NCBI GenBank assembly: GCA_029962745.1
Contig: CM057151.1
Coordinates: forward strand, 3,291,431-3,355,430
Source of the DNA: Echinometra lucunter
Lineage: Eukaryota; Echinodermata; Echinoidea; Camarodonta; Echinometridae
Direction: 5' to 3'
Length of the DNA: 64,000 bases
Part shown: positions 43,401-57,450 of the stretch, in pieces
How positions within the stretch are numbered: position 1 is the stretch's first letter
How the letters are laid out: every line of letters begins with the position of its first letter
Notes under the pieces: model-generated
The model's database searches: none
What the model was told of the DNA's origin: nothing
Seen by the model: only the letters and a program-made list of their open reading frames with translations
Made by a program: the position numbers and the translations under genes

Positions 43401-45983
43401 CACCAGCTGAATGAGAATATAATTCAGGAATAAAGTAAGAACTCTTACCCATTTCAGCAAGACCTTTCCGACTTCATCTGTTGCCCCATTTTTCCCTCTC
43501 TGCTTCTGGAGATCGCACACAAGCTCTAAGAGAAGAACAAAAAGAACAGATTCTTCATTAACTTGAATGTCACTTTATACTCAATACATCCCTCTCTGAT
43601 ATTAAATCGGGGTTTGTTTCCTAGAAGTATCATCAATAACCAATAAAGGGCAGAGGGAGGCTTAATTACCGACCAGAGAAACTGAGAGGCCATTCTCGTT
43701 GTCAACACCCCCAGAGGTTTTCATCCTGATTAGGGACATAGCACTCAAACTCAGGGTATGAATACTAAACGAGCAGAGTAGGCCCCAACTGAAACCAACA
43801 CCTTGCATTTCTGCTTAATGTACACAAATTCCCTCCTGTGTCCCATAATCGCAAAATCTACCAGGAAAGTGTGATATGAAATATTATCTACTCATTTTCA
43901 ACATTTACAAATAAAAAAAATCTTGGGTTGAGCTTTAAGAAGAACTGACCAAGATAAAATAAGAATTGCTATAATATATACATTTACATGTAGTAACCCT
44001 TTGTTAGCAAAAGCACAGATCACTGATTTTATCCATGACATTTTGGTCATGATGAGTTAAGGTAGGAAAGTAGCATCATGCATTAATCCAGTAACACAAT
44101 GACAATACATGAAGACATATTTCCTGCTGCTAGCTAGTCTGTCAGGAAATCAGTCATGTGGGTTTGAATCTTCAAGACATTGAACTGCTTCCTTTAAAAT
44201 ACATTGGCAGTGGTCATACTTTTCAGTCACATTAAAAACAGGTTAAATAAGTCATCCATTCTTTTCTGGTTTTAGGCATATCCCTCAAAAACCACCTAAT
44301 CACTCAATGTAGGATATCAATACCTCTAAGAAATAAAGACTTTCAACTGCCTGACCAAAAACCCCCAAAAATGTCATTTGATCATTGATTATGCCAAGCA
44401 CAAAGTTTTTTCTTACAGGGAAAAGCAGACATAAAATCAATTATCTCATAACAAGCGTTTTCCAAAATGTACATGTACATCCGCAGTAAAGGAGAATGTC
44501 AACTTGTAAGGTCGGTCTGATCTCCCACGCAAAGAATGTCACCTGTGACATCAGTAACATGTAAAAAACCCTGGACTATTCACATCAAAATCCCACTTCC
44601 TTCCGACTACAAAGGAGCTTGTAAAGGAAACTTATCTGACATCTAGCATGAACAAGCACGCATTGAGCCATTACTACAGTGGCACAAACTGAAAGGAAGT
44701 AATGCATCCATATCCGTATTGTTTGTTTATTCCAGTGTTTGGTTGACGCAAAGTTATTCATCGGTATTCAATTGTTCACCCCCAAAATACACCAGACCAC
44801 AAACTTGCATTCTTTTTCCACACCATAAAACCAAAATACCCTATTTATGATAATTAGAATATTAGTTTCCAAGACAACCAAACAAAGTCAATTAATCTAA
44901 AAAAAACATACCCTGGCAACAGCTAAATATTATATTAACAATAAATACACAAATACACCCACACCTGAGAAATGCACATACTAATACGATAAACATATGA
45001 TGGAACCAATGAATTATAAGGGGATCTTTTCTCACCTTCATGGATCATTCTGAGTTCATCCAGTGATCCAAAGATGGTGTTGAGTTCTTGATCAGTGAGA
45101 ATCTGAAGAGATCTCATGGCATCTCTGTATGTCTTCATAACAAGGTAGAGATCATCCACCAGGTCGACTTCACCTTGGAACAACTCAAAGATTGCCTGCA
45201 GAAAAACATACATGTACAACCTTGTGCAATCTCATAACAATCAACTTATAAAGTTTCATTGTCTTCAAATGTCTTCAAATGTCACTAGTCTTGATAATAC
45301 TACCGAGAAAGGTTAGATCAGTGCAGTTTGGTTGAGCAATATTCTTTATTTCTTGTAAGAAATACATTTGTAGGTATATGCACATATGTATATGAGGAAA
45401 ATGCAAAAAGAAATTACTGTAGAAAAGTGCAGAAGATTAGGATTAGTAGTCAATGATGTCTTTGCATACAGGTGGTCACAAGGTAAGTTTGGCTGTAATG
45501 TCTTGAGAGTATCAACATACCTCCTGTCTTTTGATCTCAATCTTGGTGAGAGCCTCATTGATATTCCCCTGGACGGTCTCAGACCAAAGTTTACTGTCTC
45601 GCCTCTTAGTAGGCGTGGCAGGAGGCTTACAGTATGGTTTGATGGTCATCGCTCCGTGGTTGCCTTTGAAGCTCATGGAGCGCTGCAAACAAAAAATAGT
45701 CATGAAGATATGATAACAACATCTCAGGCCGATTGTAGCAACTCATGAACACTGTACATGGATTTATTTTTAGTGCTCTCTCATATGTCCACAAATTCCT
45801 TGGAAGAAAAAGAGATTTAACAAGAGCTCTTTATGAGATGTAGAAATAATTGATACATTTTAGCATGTTAAATGACAATGTTATTGGGAGTTATGAACTG
45901 AGTCTTTATTTGGATGAGATGAGAAAACTTCAATTGTCTCAGTCAATGAACTCTCCCATTTCTCTTCTCTCTAACCCCTCCCC

Positions 45984-46016
<33 letters not shown>

Positions 46017-49000
46017 CCTCAATATCTAACCATTGATTTTTTAAAAAATCCTTTCCTGTTTACAGGTTTATTGGATGGACACCATCAAAAATCACTACCA
46101 ACAAAGGCATCCAAATGTCTTTCTTAGACTGATCCTATCTGCATTAGTTGGATGGGATAAATCTTTAATGTTTCACTGAGAAGGAAATTACAAGGAATGG
46201 ATTAGGCTTATTTTCCAAAGACTATGACTTTTTTCTTCTGAACTTTTCCACTCCTTAAATTCTCTTGACTAATCCCAGCAATTTGTAGATTCCACCAAAT
46301 AAATGCATCCTGTTTTCTATTTTCATGACAGCTGGAATGTTCCATAATATGTGAACACCTCACAACTTTTTTCTCAAGCTACCCAAAAAATGTAACAAGA
46401 TATTCATCAGACAATTTCCTTTGTAGTCAAGTTTACAGCAGAAGTGCAACTTTTGTACAGGTAATAAAAGTATCATTCTAAACAAACTGACAATGAGAAG
46501 TAGACTTAAAAAGTACATCTGCATGTTGATTAAAAAAAAGTGTGTATACCAAGGCAAAGTTCTTGTTACATGAAGAGGAATGACCTCAAAATACATGCTT
46601 GATTACCCCAGTGCAGTATGCTGAGAATAAGATTTGAATCAATTAGCTTCTCTCATTAACACTGAAAACAAGTTTAAAACATGACTGAAAACATACCTCA
46701 GACATAAGAAAGAGTGGAGCCATCATGAATACAGCTGATCAAAACAAAGAATGAAGTTGGCTACAAAATCCTTATAAATAATCCTTCAATGAGCATCTAG
46801 TTGCTTGGTAAATTCCACACTTCCCCAAGTGACAAGAGGAGTAGGTGCTTAGCATAGCTCTGACTACTAGACACGGACAGGTTGTTAACGCTAATAAGTC
46901 AAGACGATGACAGACAAGATATTATATCAAAGCAGTGAGATATTCCCTGCAAGAGGCAGGCTTCTTTGAAATCGTAATGTCGGTGTACAAAAAGGGGAAA
47001 CCCAGACCATGTACAATATACCTGCTGACAAGCCATGCAAGCATAAACACCCACAGACTGCATTGACAGTGTACACCAAATGAATAGGCCACACCTCCCT
47101 GTACAGTCATTGGTGGAAGGTACTGGGGGCTAGTTTCACTGCAAAAGCAGGGGAGTAATGTGATAACCAGTGGAGGGACTGTCCTTTGCTTTCTGATTAG
47201 TTAAGAGGGCAATATTGAGACATTTCAACTTAATAGTGACTAGTAAAACTATGGACTAAAGGTTAATTGACGGAACTGACAACCAGTTATTTATGTAACT
47301 TATGTAAGGGATAAGTAAAGGGGAAGCCCATCCTGAAGATCATAAAAAACCATTCTTCTCAGGTTTTGAGGAAGGAGTAGATCTATATATATACCACAGA
47401 GGTTGTGTGTAAAAAAAAACCATAATAGAATTCTAGCTTTTGTTATCACTGATTGATCAAATACATACCAGCAACTGTGTGAAATACTTTGTGAGCACCT
47501 AGCTCTCCCATTTTCCACTAATTTCCTTTTGTTTTGTTTTGTTTTGGATATTATTTTTTTGTCTAAATAAAATATGTCAATATACCTGTACCCTAGATTT
47601 TTATTGAACACACATGTCACACACTTGTATTAAGAAGCTGAATTTCTTCATCTGGAAACATGAACATGAAAATTAGACATGTTCAGCAAACAGCAATTAG
47701 GATATGCTTTGTAGTACATGGTATAAGCATAGAAATCACTTTTTAATCATTTAAACATTATTCATATCACAAGGTTTAAAGGGAAAAATCATGACTGAAA
47801 ATAGTTTTATCAAAGTATGAAACTGACAGAGGTCAACACAAAAATCAATTAAGCAAAACAGATGTAGATTAGTGACAATTTCAGGAAATCTGCTAAAGAA
47901 TAAGAAGGTTGTTGATATAAAGAATTGTAATCTATTATGTATCCTTAATAGCAACTAAATTCCAAAATATGAAAACCCCTAAACCTTGAAACTCACCAAT
48001 AATTATTACACTTATGCTACTCGCAACAATTGATATAAAATGAACAACATAAAAAATAAAAACCAATGAAAAGCAATGACATGTGTATAAAAGGCATGTG
48101 ACTTGGGAGTACACCCATTTGTTAGATAAACAAATTTTCTTCTTTGAAAAGAACTATTTGCATATCCCACAAACAAATATCAGGAATTCTTTAAATTCTT
48201 GACATTCATGCAACTCAGGCACTAGTGTACAAAACCAACATTTGGTTACTGATTCTGCACCAGGGGAGTACTGAATAACACTAAACACACAATAATCTTG
48301 ATAATGTAATCTGATTTGATCATTCTTCAGAAGTAGCTGCCACTTATTTTACCTAGATCCTGAGAAAAACTACTTAACTGCAAAATACAGACATTCCTTG
48401 ATAGTTCTAAAGACAAATAAACAATGATGATATCAGAGCTTCTAAATTTTCTAAATACCCCCAAATTTTAAAAGATACAGAGTCTCAGTAACATCCCTGG
48501 TCTATATTACCTTTTGCATGAAAATGGGGAAGAAAAATCTAACTTCAGAATCAGCGTGGATATGTTTTCATAATAATAAGAACTATTTCTTGAAACTCCT
48601 CACTGGTTATAATATAACTTATTCCAATGCTTAGAGAATTACTAACCCTGTCACTTAATTGAATTGCAATGTACACTTCAGGTTTTTTTTTAAAACTCCT
48701 TTAATTCCTTTAAATGTATGACTATGCCGTGACAGATTTACATTCTGAATTACAAATGATCAATAGCTCTGTTCAGTCTAAAAATAGGACAAAATATTTT
48801 TTCCACTGAAAAACTGAAATTCCTTGGCCATTTTTCATAATAGCCAGATAGTACTGTTTTAGTACCATAATTTTGCAGTTTTGCCCTTTTTATACAGTGT
48901 ATATATGCATCGGCAATTTTTATGTCACTGAGATCAAGGTCTTCTGCAGTGAATTGCGGTATCCAAAAAATGCAGGCGCTGACACACTTGTATAACAGAC

Positions 49001-52000
49001 CTGAGGGTGTTTCATAAAGCTGTTTGTAAGTTACGAACGACTTTACGCACGACTGGAACATGTTCTTGTATGCTGGGTGCTTGGGTGCTAATCAGATTCT
49101 CATTCATTGACACGTAGCATAAGAAGGTATCATCAGTCGTGCGTAAAGTCGTTCGTAACTTACGAACAGCTTTATGAAACACCCCCAGGAGGCGTTTCAT
49201 AAAGCTGTTCCTGTAAAGATACACATGACTTTACAAACAACTTGAATTTGAAGTGCCAAATGGGATGCCCTAAGTTTTTCCTGATGTTTTAACAAGGTGT
49301 GACTGCATTTCCTATAATCTCAATCAAATTGTGGCAAAAACTATATATGAAAATACAAATGTTTGTAAACAATAATAATGTTCATCAACCTTTGCATATT
49401 TCACCTTTAACTGATGCAATTCTCTAGTCATTCGTAACTTTACAAATAGCTTGATGAAACGCATCTCTGATCTGTTGTTTGACTGGTACGATTTACAAGG
49501 CTTTCGACATTTCACTTCACAAGTTATGAATGTTGTATCTACATGCCTGTTATACCATTCATATCTGCTGTGAAAAAGCATGCTATATTTTATCCTAGTT
49601 CCATTCAGAGAAAGCTACAAAATAAGCATGAAATAAACACAACAAAAAAAGTAACTCCCCCCTAATTCAAAGTAGCATAACTTTTTAATGAAAAAGTTTT
49701 GAGCAAAATAATTTGGCAGGAGTGTTTCTTCACTTATTGACTTACTTCTGCATGAAAATGAGATTGATCCGTCAACACATGCATGAGCGAGCAAACATTA
49801 AAGGCAAAAATGTCACTTTCCAAAAGTCACAAGAGTCATTTTGGGGCTCTGTGAAACAAACCTGTGGTGAATTTGAATTCTTCCATTGTTTGATCCAGTC
49901 ATGCCTATCCCTGACACTTTTCATGTTTATCACAGTTGGGTGAACACAGTTTTTTGAGAAAAATGATGTTCAGCCCTCCTAAATCTGCAAAATCCATTCA
50001 GTTTGTGGAAAAAACTGGCATCAACCAACATGAGTCAGCACATGAAAATACCAGGTATTCGTTTTTTCCGGCATTAAACATTAAGTTTTCAGTATTTATT
50101 GCTTCATCGTTCGCAATTTTGTCACTCAACCATGGCATAACCTCGAAAAACATCAACAACACTTAAAAAAAAAACGCCAGAAAAATCTTCTTTCATAAAC
50201 CCCCCCAAAATGACTCTTGTGACTTTTGAAAAGTGACATTTTTGCCTTTAATATCTGCTCACTCATGCATGACTTGACAGATCAATCTCATTTTCAAACA
50301 GAAGTTAGTCAATAAGTGTAGGAACACTCCTGCCAAATTATTTTCCTAAAACGTCTTCCTTAAAAAGTTATGCTATTATGAATTAGGGGGGAGTTACTTT
50401 TTTTGTTGTGTTTTAGTTCTACACATTCATATCTGTCACTATGACAAACATTTCTGTGAATTATTAACCAGTAACATTTGTGGGGGCATTAGTTTTACAG
50501 ACAGATATAAGAATAGGGCTAATGGGAATCCTTGCACATCAAATGTGCATGTGTATTTGTATATATGAAGTAAGAAAGAGAAATGTCAATTACATGCACG
50601 GCTCTTCATCAGTGTTCTAGTGATGTGGGCTTTACACGTGTCCTATGGAGCCCCCAATGTTCTGGCAAAGCTCAAGCACAAGCATTGGTTACATGTAGGA
50701 GTGCATATCCAGGATTAAGGTTTTACAAGGCATCTCCTTGGTGAGATTCCTGTTTATCCTCTTGATACACTAACAAAACTTTACCAGTAAGATAATTAAG
50801 GGCACATTCTCTGTGGAAAATCAGCAGAAAAGGTGTTGAGTGCTTGAAGAATGATAAGCCTGAAATACAGTACGTAAGTTAATGCCATTCTGGCTCCCAA
50901 ACAAATGACTTTATTTAGTTGAAGTCACAGGTGTATTAGCAATGCAATCATAACCCAAGACAGTGCATTTATTTCCTTAATGTTACATAATGCTAACTGT
51001 CTAAGCCTTGTAATGAAGATCTCACAGATAATGTCACATGATAAATGGAAGGAGGATACAAGAGAAATTTCATGAATGGGATAAAGAACATAAACAAATC
51101 AGAGACTGCGAGTAAAAGGGGCATATCAATAAGAAAACAAATTGTCATTATTTCTGATTATCAATATTAATGATTTTATACCTTACCATGTATCTAGACT
51201 GAATGTATTAACAATGAAAATTTGTTAAAAAGGCAACACAGTTTAAGTTTTACACAGAAGGAGAGTCATGCGATACTGTAGACTAATCTTAACAGAGAAA
51301 GAGAAGAAGAAATTTAATTTGATTAAACTGTAACAACTTTGACAAGAACAAAGACTTGAAATCCATGGTACATCAGTCATAAAAGTTCTAGATGAGTAGA
51401 GAGGTGTTAGCTTCTTTGATTAATTAAAAGAGAGGGTGTGGCCTTTTCTGGACTTCTGTACTGATGATTAATGACATGGTCATTGAGGCTCTCATTCCAA
51501 GGTTTACAAATGCAGTTGAGTTGACCCCAATTGCCAGGCAAAGTGGAAAATAGCCCCCCCCCCCCCTACGTCCAACTGTCTAAATCCTTCACATAATGAA
51601 GCCACGAGAAATGGATCTAGTTGTTTGCTCAAGGGAGGGGGGGGGGGCAGACCTACTTAGACTAAAATCTCAACAAAGGTCAGATTCAGATGAAACTCAA
51701 AATGGCCTTTTAAAAAAACATTTTTGAGTCATGATTGCCCCAATCTTGCCCAATTAACAAACAAATCAAGTGACATTCCCTAATAATTATTTTCCCTTTT
51801 CTACATATAGAACACCACTATATAACAGAACTATGAAATTCTGTAGGTTTACTTTTTTTTTTCTTTTACCGCAATAGTAATTGGATTCCTCTCCTATGCA
51901 GAAGAAATTCGAAACTCATCTAATTAATCTTTGGTCTTTGATAATCTTCTGACATGACTGCCCACTGCAGAGCTCCTAGACCAGTCCATAAGACAGGAAA

Positions 52001-55000
52001 AGTGCTCTAATGACAGATTTACAGACAACGTGGAGGCTACATCCCATGTCTATATGGATTATATATGGGGTAATAATCACTATGTACTTAAACTGCATCA
52101 TGTCTAAATATACCAAAAGAAGAAGAAGAAGAAAAAAGAAACACTCAAAGTGGAGGCTACAATCCCATGTCTATATGGATTATGTGTGAGGTAATAATGT
52201 CTATGTATATACTTAAACTGCATCATGTCTAAATATACCAAAAGAAAGAAGGAAAAAAAAAAAACTTCTGTAAATCATAACGTTCAGGATAAACTTTCTA
52301 TTGCAAATGACCATCTGACAAAGAAAATTTAGTATAGCTAGAGAACATTTGACCCATGCATTTACACCAAGCACTTTTGTGAATACTTTACTACAGAATT
52401 CCAGAAACAAAACAGGATTTGACCTACGAAGTGTAAGGTCATTCATACTGTGAAATGAGACCCTGCTGGACACTTGGGCCACAGAGCTTGCTTCTGGTAA
52501 TTTCCCTTAAAAATAGAAATTCTTTCAAACAAAAACTGCCTACTGGGCTCAACACTGAGAAAATAGACAGCAGTTTGTCCCACTGTAAGAACTCGTGCAT
52601 TAAGAAAGTAAACAGGGCCAGTTATATTTGGTTTAACTTCCAAGAAAAGAGTGACAGAAGATGAAAGTGTGGGCTGAAGTTTCACAAGAAATGTACAGAA
52701 CTCGGGTGGAAGTGTGTCAGGTGAGTAACGTCACCAGTGCAGGAAGTCAAAATCATGAGAAAAGGCTGTTATGGAGGATCCATATCATGCCAAAAATTAT
52801 TCTGCTGAAAGTATTCAAACCAAGATGAATAAACACTAGGTTTCATTAACAGGCTTAAAGTATGAATTATTCATTCCCCCCCCCCCCCAAGTTGCTCAGA
52901 CTTGATTTATAGATGATGCCTCATGCAATGGTTGCAAAAATCCACAGGGTGAACATCACATACAAACCAGTGAAGTTGCGGATACATGAACAGATGCTGA
53001 AGTATTATTACATGTATATCCCCTTCCACCAATATGCATCACGCATTGCACAACAAGTGAGTCGCGATGACTGAGCGAGCCTACTGAAAAAACTTCCTTG
53101 AGACTCATGAACTGCCATATTCATGGCTCTGCCCCGTCAGATTTTCCTAAGTGTAGCGTGAAGTGCCATCTCTAAATCAAGTCCAAGCAACTTTAAAGAA
53201 AATGGCTGTGCTCTAATTATGGGGCATCTTGGATTTCTGCACTGGTTTGTATCATGATGATTGAAATAATCTAAGATTGAAAAAAAAAAAGTACACATCC
53301 CAACACACTTCACCTCCTGTGTCTCACTAATGCAAGGAGCCTCCCCCACTGAACTGCCAAGAGCTGCAGATATCTGCAGATCTGCCATCAAAGAGCATAC
53401 AGAAGATATGAATGGGACCAACTACCTGGTATTCTGGCTTTAATACTTAGCTTATCTGACCTGAGGTGGGACAACTAACAACTTATAGGAAAATTTACTG
53501 GCACATTATCTATCAGAGTTTATATCAATTAGCATTAATTTTCTCACTTAAATAGCGTTCTTCCCAGTAGCAGTTCTCTTGGTAATAATAACCAAAAATG
53601 CACAGGAGTGTGGAAACGAAGAATTTAGTGCTGAAAAACTCTGTTAGAGCTCTAAAACTAAAGCTAAATAGAAATGATTGCATATTGGGTGCACTTATTC
53701 ACACCTAGGTAAAGAGCACAGCATAGTATAGTGCACAGTGCACACTATATCTACAATGTGAGCAGACCCATGGAAAGCATACATGTATGAATGTAGCATC
53801 CTTTCTGCCACTTTCTTCCAGATCTTCTCACTTGGCTGTAATTGTGTCAGCGTCACTCAGTGAACTACATTTTCCAGGAAAAATCAGCTATTTAATATAT
53901 ATGCTTACATTTTAATCCTTTCTACATGCTCCATCCAGGAAATATTACAAACATTCAAGATGCTTTTACAGGTCACTGGGGGGGGGGGGGGGGGGAAGGA
54001 TTCTTTAAAATCCAGTGAACAGGAAGATTATTTTTTAACTTTCTCATAACAATCATATGATGTTTAGTAAATTCAGGTGTTGATTGGAATATCAGAATAC
54101 ATAACATCCATGGTCAAACTTGATACTAGAAAATCAACAAGGTCTACATGTATTTAAGAAACAGGATATGAGAGCACATGTATACACACACATTATGATT
54201 GATGTATTGTTTCAACTGACAGCTAAGAGAGCGAGTAGAACTACTGCCTGAAAATGCTTGTAGATAAGCAGCCAGAGGACTGGGCTTACATTTAGGTCCT
54301 ATGTTAGAAATGTGCTAATTAAGGATACATGCAATGAATGTAAAACACTACAAATAACGCCAGTTTGTCTTCAATGACCCTAAAATGTACTGTAATCATG
54401 AAAATGTCATCTGAGTAGATATTTACAATTCGTCCCTTTTTTCACAAAGTGATGGTAACGAGGAAAATCGCATATTTTTTCAATTTTGAGTTGTTTTTTT
54501 TGCATTTTTGCATATCATTCACTAATATCTTAAACCTCACAGAGTTTCAGAACGTAATAATATCTAATTATGTAACTGTGGCAATGACGTCAACAAGAAA
54601 TTACCTAGTAAAAGGATTTTATGTTTTCACAAAGTGATGGCTTACAGCCGTCCCGTATGTTTTACGTGCGTGGTTGAGATCCGTCACTTTGTGAAACAAA
54701 AAAAAAAAAAAAAGAGCGCATCCTTAATTTCAATATGTGCAAAATTACGCAATTACATGTACGGTGAAATACAGGCTCATCAAGTCCCATTTGTTTTACA
54801 CGCACATGGCTGAGATCCATCACTTCGTGAAAACAAAGTCAAAGTGGGTCCTTGAATTTTGTGTTTTCACAAAATGATGGTTATGTTTAGAGCTCATTTT
54901 CTCCCAAAATATAAAAGGAATATGCAAATAATTAATAACAAACATTGTCCAGAATATGATTTATACATATAGAATCTATTCACCCTTCATACATTAAAGT

Positions 55001-57407
55001 GGTTGAGATTATGGTTTAAAACTTTGAAAGCAATTTATTCAAAACTAACTTTCTTTAAGGTGCGCACTCATCCATCACTTCGTTAAAAGAGGGACAAATT
55101 GTAGGAACCTGGAACTCTTGAGAAGTCCTTTTTATTTCTACTATCTTTCATAAAGTACACAATGTATTGATGAAACATCTTGTAGAATACACAGACTATT
55201 TACAGTTCTGAACATGAGTCTATGATCATTTACATGTAATTTCACCCAAGACAGATTGATAAAAGATAAACTGCAAGTTTTAGCCAAAATAGTAAAGATC
55301 ATCTTATATAGACACAGAATGTGAACTCATCCTGTAGCTGTAAAAATGTCAATAAGCAATCTTTATAAATGCAATACATGGAGTATTCAGATAGAAATTG
55401 AAGGAAAAGAAATGATAGAGGAAATAGGGAAGGATTCAGAGTAGTACCTTTCATAACTTTATGAAGAAAAGAAAACACAGGAGGAACATGCATATCAAGA
55501 ATGACGGAGAATGGAGATTGAGGGCAGTGTCAATTACAAAGACTCCTACTGAGCTTTCATCAATTACTTCCATCATTACACTTGACAGACAAGGATGTAA
55601 CCAAGACAAGAGCTTTCAAGGCATCTGGATTTTCAGGTGCTCTCAAAGAAACATTCCCTAGAAACACTTCAAATGACCAGAAGTCTCTCTTATTTCTTGC
55701 TTTAAAAAACAAGCAAATGTTTTAATGAGCTTGGTTTCTTGGCAAAAGGAGCCCTGCTCAAACAGAGTGACCTGAATAGCTTCAAGAAGGCAGTGATTCT
55801 ACCTGCAACTTCATTCTATTGTGAAATGGTATTGAGAAGCAGGGTACCCTTTCACGTTGGACAACCACATCATGAAAGCCCCCCCCCCCCCCCCTTCTCT
55901 GGTTGAAAATACAAATTCCAATATAACCTTAACAACAACAGAATAAAGTGTTTGCTGTTTACAAATGCTATCCCTTGTTAGTTGAACTAAAAATAGTGCT
56001 TGAGGCAAAACAAACATCTCAAAAAGTTACTCAGTTACCAACTGCACATTCCAAATTGCATACATGTATATCTACTTTTATTGATTCTTATTTAAACTCC
56101 ACTGACAATGAATGAATAATTTGATATAAAAAATATACTCTCCTTTAAGACATACTTTAATCAAAGAGATAATTGAGGTTACCCTGGATGTTTTATGAGA
56201 TATAGATTAATGAAGGCCACTCGTGAATATAGCACAGAGGAACATTAATCAATGGCAAAGAGCATTCAGACTAAAGCTTTCTCAATGTAAGCATGGGTAA
56301 GTGAAGGGGATTCCCCTCTATGCACGCCATAAACAAATCTTGAGATGGAAGACAGGAGGAGACAATGAAATCAGCTGTTCAAGTGGTGGATGCTAGCAGT
56401 ATATCAAGGCTGCTAAGGATTTGTTAAGGATTAATTAAGGATAATAAATTATATGAATAAGCATAAATGAGCTGTATGAGAAGAAGACTGACACTTCCAA
56501 TGTCTGCTCTTCACATTTGCTTTATTTTTGTCTCATGAGGTCAATGAGAGTGTTATAAAAGGGAGTAATAACACTGTTTGTTCAAGTACATTAATGGCAG
56601 CATTTTAAGACTCACAATGCATCTTTCACAGTTCACTTTTATTGTAATTATAAAAGAGCAATACAACATGAGCTCCTTGAGTGGAGTTTGAAAGTGTATA
56701 GAGCCATCACATTTTACGTGGTTGGAAGATTGCACTAGCAAATAAACTTTAACTCGACTTTTTTCCTATTTTCTACAGGAAACAAAAAGTTCTCTTGATT
56801 AGTGCTTGATATTTACTAGTTTGATGTTGAAAACTTCTTACGAAACATCCAATTCAAATTTGGAATTGTCTAAATTCCCATATACATCTATACTCATTAG
56901 TAGACTTAAAGGTCTTCTTGATATACTAAGCCTTCATTTTATTGACATGCAACATACGCACTGTCTAGTTTCTACTAATAAAACTCATGGTCAATTGGCT
57001 CTCGCATATTTTCCTGTCTGTCCGAGAAATTTGGTGGCAACAGACACCACTTTGCGATATATTTTACAGCAACGTTGCTTCCATCAAGTGTAACCTTGCA
57101 CTGGATGCCAGCATGAAAAGATCATAAGTTCTCTACCAGTTCAGGTAATCATCTGTACAATATTAGTGACAGTTTTGGAAAGTGTACTCCTTTGTTAGAA
57201 CTACGTGTACATGTACATATAGGAAAGAAAGTAAATTGTGTTAGTCACTTTCTCCTTTACTACCACATTTCAGGGTTAATGACCTCACAGAGGATGAAAT
57301 TCAGACATGACCTTTGAGCCTAAAGGTGCAGCTTACCAAAAGTGTGCTTAAGTTAAATTTACATATCACTATCATGAGTGAGAGTAAAAGATAATGCATA
57401 AAATTAG

Positions 57408-57450
<43 letters not shown>

